Origin: Rhodocyclales bacterium
GTDB lineage: Bacteria; Pseudomonadota; Gammaproteobacteria; Burkholderiales; Rhodocyclaceae
Reading direction: 5' to 3'
Length of the DNA: 10,769 nt
Assembly (NCBI GenBank): GCA_021286885.1
Contig: JAJTBM010000064.1
Location: 1-10,769 of the forward strand
Position 1 is the first letter of the stretch; each line of letters starts with the position of its first letter. Below are positions 6,259 through 10,769 of the stretch, piece after piece. Made by a program: the position numbers and the translations under genes. The notes beneath the pieces are model-generated. The model was not told the DNA's origin, ran no database searches, and saw only the letters and a program-made list of their open reading frames with translations.

Positions 6259-6558
6259 ATGATGCTCGTGCTGCGCCGTCTCCTTGCCCTGGTTTTTGTT
6301 GCCCTTGCCCTGATCGGGGCAGGCAGCGCCGTGGCCGACGATGCGGATGGAATCGCCAGCACGGTGCAGGAATGCACCCAGGGCGACCTGGCCAGCGTCG
6401 ACCTCCCCGACTGGCCGGAACCCGAAGATTCTCCGCCCCTGTTCCGCCCGGTGCTGTCCAGTACCGCCGTGGCTCCCGAAGTTCTGGTGCTCCAACCCGG
6501 CCAGCCCCTCGTCTCCCTGCATCACCCCCCGGCTGCACCGCCCCCCAGGCGGGCCTAA
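6259..6558 (+). CDS. Small secreted proline-rich protein of unknown function ahead of the efflux genes
   Basis: A 99-residue ORF (ATG ATG at 6259/6262) that I do not assign to a known family. Residues 1-26 form a good Sec signal peptide: LRR, a Leu/Ala/Val core, then GSAVA before DDADG. The mature part of about 73 residues is acidic then Pro-rich, with one cysteine (C39), two tryptophan/proline-rich stretches (DWPEPEDSPPLFRP) and a basic Pro-rich end (LHHPPAAPPPRRA). Codon third positions are mostly G/C, which supports real coding. No strong ribosome-binding site is seen. It starts the + strand block containing the czcCBA-like genes. Metal-efflux operons often carry a small periplasmic protein first (for example CzcI), which is an attractive but unproven analogy; the His-rich character of CzcI is absent. 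Confidence 0.65.
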   Translation: MMLVLRRLLALVFVALALIGAGSAVADDADGIASTVQECTQGDLASVDLPDWPEPEDSPPLFRPVLSSTAVAPEVLVLQPGQPLVSLHHPPAAPPPRRA

Positions 6559-6595
6559 GCCTTTCCTTGTTTTCTCCGTAATACCACAGGCATTT

Positions 6596-6643
6596 CCTGC
6601 CCCGGTCTTGTTGCGCGTGCGCTGAGCGCGGGGCCCGGGCAGG
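6596..6643 (+). repeat. Imperfect inverted repeat in the efflux-operon leader
   Basis: The 151-base gap 6559-6709 holds one notable structure. CCTGCCC (6596-6602) pairs with GGGCAGG (6637-6643), and past a bulged C6603 two more pairs form (GG 6604-6605 with CC 6635-6636). The loop contains a further GCGC (6619-6622) / GCGC (6626-6629) hairpin. It could be a weak terminator, an attenuator or an mRNA-stability element between the small protein and czcC. There is no T run after it. Confidence 0.35.
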
Positions 6644-6697
6644 CAGGGCCTGCGCCCATCGCGGGTGTTCCGCCGTTTCCCCGTTATTTCCCTTCTC

Positions 6698-6702
6698 AGG
6701 GG
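6698..6702 (+). promoter_or_regulatory. Ribosome-binding site of the czcC-like gene
   Basis: AGGGG lies 7 bases before ATG 6710 and supports that start, which directly opens a signal peptide. Confidence 0.6.
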
Positions 6703-6709
6703 TCTTTGA

Positions 6710-7942
6710 ATGTTCAGAAAACTGATTCTGGCTGGGGCCGTGTGCGCCCTGGTCAGCCACGTCCCGGCTGCGCTGGCGGCCGAGGACGTCTATAGCCTTG
6801 CCCGGCTGCGTGAGATGGCCCAGGCCACCCATCCGGTACTCCAGGCCGCCCAGGCCCAGGTCGATGCGGGGCGGGGCCAAGTACAGGCCGCCAGTGCTTA
6901 TCCGAATCCCGAACTGGAGTTCCAGACCGGCAAGACCCGCCCCCGCACCAGTGGCGTGACAACGGGCAGCGTCACCAGCCTGGCCGTGACCCAGCGCCTG
7001 GATCTGCCCTGGCAGCGGGAGGCCCGCATCGGCGCAGCCAGTGCCGGGCTGGATGCGCTGCAAGCCGAGCGGCGGAGTGTGGAAGTGGATTGGCTTGCGG
7101 CCCTGAATCAGGCTTGGTTTGATCTGCTGCGCCGGGAGGCTGAGCAGCGCGCCGCCCAGGAAGATCTGGACCTGGCCGAGCAGATTTACACCAAGGTCGG
7201 GGTCCGGGTTAAAACCGGCGAATCGCCCCGTTACGAACTCATCAAGGCCGATACCGAGCGCCTCAACGCCCGTAAGAACCGGGATGCGGCAGTGCTGCGG
7301 GTAGCCCAGGCCCGGGCCGCCCTGCGGGCCCGGGTGGGAGGCGCTCTGCCCGAGGATTTCCGCATCGTGGGCTCCCTGCGTGATGTGACTGCGCCGCCGG
7401 CCCTGGAGGAACTGCAGGCCGAAGTGCTGGCCCGCAATCCGGAATTGCTCCAAGCCCGAGCCCGAGTGCGCCAGGCCGAGCAGCAGCTTGCGCTGGAGCG
7501 CCTGCGTCGTCAGCCCGAGGTGTCCCTCAAGCTGAGCCAGGAGCAAGACCCGGAAATCCGTGACAGCCGCGCCGGGTTGGTGCTCACCGTGCCTCTGTGG
7601 GATCGGCGTCAGGGCCCGGTGGCCGAAGCCGGCGCCCAGCTTCAGCGCAGCCTGAGCCTGCGCGATGCCCAGCAACTGGCCCTGCAACAGGCCCTGACGG
7701 GGGCTTACAGCCAGTATGAACAGGCCCGCAACCAGGTGAATGCCCTCGAGAACGGCATCCTGCGGGAAGCCGAGGCCGCCCTCAAGGTGGCCGAAGCCGC
7801 TTACCGCTTTGGCGAGCGCGGGATTCTGGATTACCTGGATGCCCAGCGCGTGTTCCGCGCCGCCCGGAATGAACTCATCACGGCCCGCCATGAACTGCAA
7901 CTGGCGACCATTGAAATCGAACGACTGCGAGCCCTGCCATGA
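6710..7942 (+). CDS. czcC: Outer-membrane efflux protein, TolC family (CzcC-like)
   Basis: A 410-residue outer-membrane channel subunit that would trimerise and dock with the adaptor and pump to carry substrate out of the cell. Residues 1-23 are a signal peptide (MFRKLILAGAV core, ALA cleavage site); there is no lipobox. Two OEP repeats of long Ala/Arg/Gln/Glu-rich helices follow. The first includes YPNPELEFQTG (63-73) and the second VPLWDRRQGPVAEA (about 295-308). The C-terminal FGERGILDYLDAQRVF (about 366-381) is typical of metal-efflux OEPs. Length fits CzcC. Its TGA overlaps the next ATG as ATGA (7939-7942), so adaptor translation is probably coupled. The symbol reflects family and operon type; the metal carried is not known. 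Confidence 0.9.
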   Translation: MFRKLILAGAVCALVSHVPAALAAEDVYSLARLREMAQATHPVLQAAQAQVDAGRGQVQAASAYPNPELEFQTGKTRPRTSGVTTGSVTSLAVTQRLDLPWQREARIGAASAGLDALQAERRSVEVDWLAALNQAWFDLLRREAEQRAAQEDLDLAEQIYTKVGVRVKTGESPRYELIKADTERLNARKNRDAAVLRVAQARAALRARVGGALPEDFRIVGSLRDVTAPPALEELQAEVLARNPELLQARARVRQAEQQLALERLRRQPEVSLKLSQEQDPEIRDSRAGLVLTVPLWDRRQGPVAEAGAQLQRSLSLRDAQQLALQQALTGAYSQYEQARNQVNALENGILREAEAALKVAEAAYRFGERGILDYLDAQRVFRAARNELITARHELQLATIEIERLRALP

Positions 7943-9111
7943 CCTCTGTTCCCAAGCATTTCAAACACGCTGCCCTGGCCCTGCTGGTGCTGGCCAGCCT
8001 GAATCTGGCCGGTTGCCAGGATGAGGCCAAGACGTCTCCGGCAGCCAGCGCCGAAAGCCGCGAGGCTGCCGATCCCCGGCTGGTGACGGTGCCCGAGAAC
8101 TTTGGCGCCCAGCTCAAGGTGGAAGCCCTCAGCAAGGCGCCGGTGGCCGATACCCTGAGCGTGGCGGGGAAAGTGGATTTTGATCAGAGCCGCCTGACCC
8201 GGATCGGTGCCAGTGTGACCGGGCGCATTACCGAGATTCAGGTGTTTCCTGGCCAGCCAGTGCAGGTGGGGGATAGCCTCGCGGTGCTCAACAGCACCGA
8301 ACTGGGCCAGGCCCAGCTCAATTACCTGAAGGCTCGGGCCCAGGCGGATCTGCAGGCCCGCAGCGTGGAGCGGGCACGCCAGTTGTTTGCCGCCGACGTG
8401 ATCGGCCAGGCCGAACTTCAGCGTCGCGAAAGCGAGTTGGCGGTGGCTTCTGCCGAGCAGCGGGGGGCCGCTGATCAGCTCAAGGTGCTGGGGGTGAGTC
8501 CGGCGGCCATCAACCGGCTGGGCAGCAGCGGGGCCATCAATTCGGTGAGCACCGTGGCGGCCACCATTGCTGGAACGGTGGTGGAGCGGAACGTGACCGT
8601 CGGTCAGGTGGTGCAGCCCGCCGAATCCCTGTTTGTGGTGGCCGATTTGTCCCGGGTCTGGGTGACGGCAGAAGTGCCGGAGCAGCAGGCTGGCCAAGTG
8701 AAGATGGGGCAGGTGGTGGACATCGACGTGCCCGCGTTGGGGCAGCGCTTGCGTGGCAAGCTGATCCAGGTGGGTGATGCGGTGAATCCGGAAACCCGCA
8801 CCCTGACGGTGCGTAGCGAGGTGGATAACAAGGATCGTAGCCTCAAGCCCGCCATGCTAGCCACCATGCTGATTCAGGCGGCCCCCATCGAACAGCTGGT
8901 GGTGCCCGCCCGGGCCGTGGTGCGGGAAGGGGATGCCGACTTTGTCTTCCTGGAACAGGCTGCAGGCCGTTTCCGCCTGGCCCCGGTCAAGCTTGGGCCG
9001 GATGTGGAGGGGCGTCGGGCGGTGTTGAGCGGTTTGCAGGCGGGGCAGCGGGTGCTGACTGACGGTGCTTTCCACTTGAACAATGAACGCAAACGCAAAG
9101 AGCTGGAGTGA
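7939..9111 (+). CDS. czcB: RND efflux periplasmic adaptor, lipoprotein (CzcB-like)
   Basis: A 390-residue membrane-fusion protein linking the inner-membrane pump to the outer-membrane channel. The signal peptide ends in a lipobox, L-A-G-C with C26 as the lipidated residue and the only cysteine. HlyD-type features follow in order: first barrel-sandwich half GRITEIQVFPGQPVQVGD (95-112), a short alpha-hairpin (about 120-182) rich in Gln/Ala/Arg, the second half TIAGTVVERNVTVGQVVQP (209-227), a beta-barrel domain with V-W-V-T-A-E-V-P-E (240-248), and a membrane-proximal domain ending GAFHLNNERKRKELE. There is no His-rich or Met-rich metal-binding stretch. It overlaps czcC by 4 bases and ends 9 bases before the pump gene, with AGGA (9111-9114) serving the next start. 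Confidence 0.9.
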   Translation: MTSVPKHFKHAALALLVLASLNLAGCQDEAKTSPAASAESREAADPRLVTVPENFGAQLKVEALSKAPVADTLSVAGKVDFDQSRLTRIGASVTGRITEIQVFPGQPVQVGDSLAVLNSTELGQAQLNYLKARAQADLQARSVERARQLFAADVIGQAELQRRESELAVASAEQRGAADQLKVLGVSPAAINRLGSSGAINSVSTVAATIAGTVVERNVTVGQVVQPAESLFVVADLSRVWVTAEVPEQQAGQVKMGQVVDIDVPALGQRLRGKLIQVGDAVNPETRTLTVRSEVDNKDRSLKPAMLATMLIQAAPIEQLVVPARAVVREGDADFVFLEQAAGRFRLAPVKLGPDVEGRRAVLSGLQAGQRVLTDGAFHLNNERKRKELE

Positions 9112-9120
9112 GGACGCATC

Positions 9121-10746
9121 ATGATTGAAGCGCTTGTTCGAACAGCTTTACGCCAGCGCCTGATAGTGGTGGTGTTGGCGGTGGTGTTGCTGGTGTTTGG
9201 TTTGAATGCGGCACGCCACCTGTCGGTCGATGCTTTCCCCGACGTGACCAATGTGCAGGTCCAGATCGCCACCGAGGCCAAGGGGCGTTCCCCCGAGGAG
9301 GTGGAGCGCTTTGTGACCGTGCCCCTCGAAATCGCGATGACCGGCCTGCCCGGCCTGACCGAGATGCGCTCCCTCAACAAGCCGGGCCTGTCGCTGATCA
9401 CCCTGGTGTTTACCGATCAGACCGACGTGTATTTCGCCCGCCAGCTGGTGATGGAGCGCCTGCTGGAGGCCGGCAGCCGGATGCCCCAGGGGGTGGTGCC
9501 GGTGCTGGGCCCCGTGTCCACGGGGCTGGGGGAGGTGTATCAATACACCCTCGACAAGCCCGATGACGGCACCCGGGAACTCACCGAAAAGGAGCTGACC
9601 GAGCGCCGCATCGTGCAGGATTGGGTGGTGCGGCCCTTGCTGCGCTCCATCCCCGGGGTGGCTGAGATCAACTCCCAGGGCGGTTTCGTGCGCCAGTACC
9701 AAGTGCTGGTGAACCCGGATCGGCTGCGCCACTACGGGCTTTCGATCCGCGAAGTGTATGAGGCGGTGGGGCGCAACAACGCCAACTCCGGTGGCGGCGT
9801 GCTGCCCCAGTACGCGGAGCAATACCTGATCCGGGGGGTGGGCCTGGTGCGCAGCCTGGACGACATCGGCGCCATCGTGCTCAAGGAGGTGGGCGGTACC
9901 CCCGTGTATGTGCGCGACGTGGCCGAGGTCAGCTTTGGCCATGAGGTGCGCCAGGGGGCGGTGCTCAAGAACGGCGACACCGAGGCGGTGGGCGGCATTG
10001 TGATGATGCTGCGCGGCGGTAACGCCAAAGAGGTGGTGAGCCGGATCAAGACCCGGGTGGCCGAGATCAACGCCAAGGGCATGCTGCCCGACGGGCTTCA
10101 GATCGTGCCCTACTACGACCGCTCCGAGCTGGTGGATGCGGCCTTGTGGACGGTCAGCAAGGTATTGCTCGAAGGCATCGCGCTGGTGGTGGTGATTCTG
10201 CTGCTCTTCCTGGGGGATGTGCGCTCCAGCCTGATCGTGGTGGCGACCCTGGTGCTGACGCCCTTGCTGACCTTCATGGCCATGAATTACTACGGCATCT
10301 CGGCCAACCTGATGTCTTTGGGCGGTTTGGCGATTGCGATTGGCCTGATGGTGGATGGCTCAGTGGTGGTGGTGGAAAACGCCTTCGCCCGCTTGGGCAC
10401 CGCCGTGGAGCGCGGAGAGAGCAAGGCCCGTATCGTGTTTGATGCGGTGCGCGAGGTGGCGACCCCGGTGATCTTCGGGGTGAGCATCATCATCCTGGTG
10501 TTCCTGCCCCTGATGACCCTGCAGGGCATGGAGGGCAAGATGTTCGCCCCCCTGGCCTACACTATCGCGATTGCGCTGGCGGTCTCCCTGTTCCTGTCCC
10601 TCACCCTGACCCCGGTGCTGTCTTCCTACCTGCTCAAGGGCGGCGCGGAGCACGACACTTGGCTGATTGCCCGGATCAAGGCGCCCTACCTGCGTCTGCT
10701 CCATCTGGCCCTGGCCAACGGGCGCAAGACGGTGGTGTTCAAGTAG
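9121..10746 (+). CDS. czcA: Heavy-metal-efflux RND permease (CzcA/CusA family), truncated
   Basis: The N-terminal 541 residues of an inner-membrane proton-driven RND pump whose family members are usually about 1,020-1,060 residues. TM1 is near residues 12-29 (RQRLIVVVLAV start). The porter domain includes SVDAFPDVTNVQVQI (35-49), EEVERFVTVPLE (59-70) and GLPGLTEMRS (75-84). TM2-TM6 lie in about 340-505. The TM4 proton-relay motif is A-I-G-L-M-V-D-G-S-V-V-V-V-E-N (406-420), keeping D412 and E419 but having Ala406 where CzcA of Cupriavidus has the DFG aspartate. The frame stops with TAG at 10744-10746, after LANGRKTVVFK and before TM7, so half the pump is missing. The cause may be a real deletion or a sequence error near the window edge. 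HME-family membership is firm; the substrate is not resolved. Confidence 0.88.
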   Translation: MIEALVRTALRQRLIVVVLAVVLLVFGLNAARHLSVDAFPDVTNVQVQIATEAKGRSPEEVERFVTVPLEIAMTGLPGLTEMRSLNKPGLSLITLVFTDQTDVYFARQLVMERLLEAGSRMPQGVVPVLGPVSTGLGEVYQYTLDKPDDGTRELTEKELTERRIVQDWVVRPLLRSIPGVAEINSQGGFVRQYQVLVNPDRLRHYGLSIREVYEAVGRNNANSGGGVLPQYAEQYLIRGVGLVRSLDDIGAIVLKEVGGTPVYVRDVAEVSFGHEVRQGAVLKNGDTEAVGGIVMMLRGGNAKEVVSRIKTRVAEINAKGMLPDGLQIVPYYDRSELVDAALWTVSKVLLEGIALVVVILLLFLGDVRSSLIVVATLVLTPLLTFMAMNYYGISANLMSLGGLAIAIGLMVDGSVVVVENAFARLGTAVERGESKARIVFDAVREVATPVIFGVSIIILVFLPLMTLQGMEGKMFAPLAYTIAIALAVSLFLSLTLTPVLSSYLLKGGAEHDTWLIARIKAPYLRLLHLALANGRKTVVFK

Positions 10747-10769
10747 CATGCCGGCCATGGACGAGGACT
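10747..10769 (+). other. Out-of-frame remnant resembling the next czcA block
   Basis: The last 23 bases translate from 10748 as MPAMDED, one frame away from the truncated pump gene. CzcA/CusA-type pumps have a (E/S)FxPxxDEG block just after TM7, so this looks like the start of the second porter half. The stretch that should code TM7 (about 20-30 residues) appears to be missing between 10740 and 10748. Confidence 0.45.

Noticed and set aside
6257..7900. 547-codon open frame on the minus strand
   Set aside because: It lies antisense to the small secreted protein and the czcC-like gene, which have recognisable signal peptides and family motifs. Its translation is low-complexity Gly/Leu/Gln/His sequence, typical of a mirror frame in GC-rich DNA.
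9148..9942. 264-codon His/Gly-rich open frame on the minus strand, which at first sight looks metal-binding
   Set aside because: Antisense to the permease. The histidines come from reverse-complemented GTG valine codons, not from selection for metal binding.
1..10769. CRISPR array, tRNA/rRNA gene, insertion sequence, phage or toxin-antitoxin module
   Set aside because: No regularly spaced repeats, cloverleaf, transposase or integrase frame was seen. All sizeable stretches are explained by the listed genes.

Overview
The window is a GC-rich stretch of a proteobacterial chromosome, most likely a betaproteobacterium, with Rhodocyclales (Azospira/Dechloromonas-like) as the best guess. The clues are the gene order argS - SPOR protein - dsbA - SDR, the order dacA - ybeD - lipB - lipA, the strong use of G/C at third codon positions, and the protein sequences. 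The lineage is inferred from style and order, not from a search. The window opens inside argS and closes just after an abnormal end of an RND pump gene, so both edges cut genes.

Left part (1-2660, + strand): the 3' end of argS (arginyl-tRNA synthetase), a membrane-anchored SPOR-domain protein resembling FtsN, dsbA (periplasmic disulfide oxidase, CPHC active site) and a classical short-chain dehydrogenase. Hairpins lie before dsbA and between dsbA and the SDR gene, so these are probably partly separate transcription units.

Middle part (2707-6142, - strand): reading leftwards from a TATAAT promoter element, dacA (D-alanyl-D-alanine carboxypeptidase, peptidoglycan maturation), a YbeD/DUF493 protein, lipB and lipA. 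LipB moves octanoate from acyl carrier protein onto lipoyl domains and LipA inserts the two sulfurs, so this is a complete protein-lipoylation pair. ybeD and lipB overlap by four bases (GTGA), and gaps elsewhere in the run are 14-17 bases. A strong GC hairpin follows lipA, and then comes yggL (ribosome-associated DUF469 protein), probably transcribed separately.

Right part (6259-10769, + strand): a divergently oriented metal-efflux-type locus. It has a small secreted proline-rich protein, a leader with an imperfect inverted repeat, then outer-membrane channel (czcC-like), lipoprotein periplasmic adaptor (czcB-like) and RND pump (czcA-like). The three efflux genes overlap or nearly touch and would build one tripartite export machine across both membranes. 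The pump frame stops at codon 542, about half the family length. A fragment resembling the next conserved block of the family lies immediately after the stop but out of frame.

I see no CRISPR array, tRNA, rRNA, insertion sequence or phage gene, and no convincing new multi-gene system. The points most worth checking are the broken pump gene, the unassigned small secreted protein ahead of the efflux genes, the atypical proton-relay motif of the pump, and the intergenic inverted repeats.
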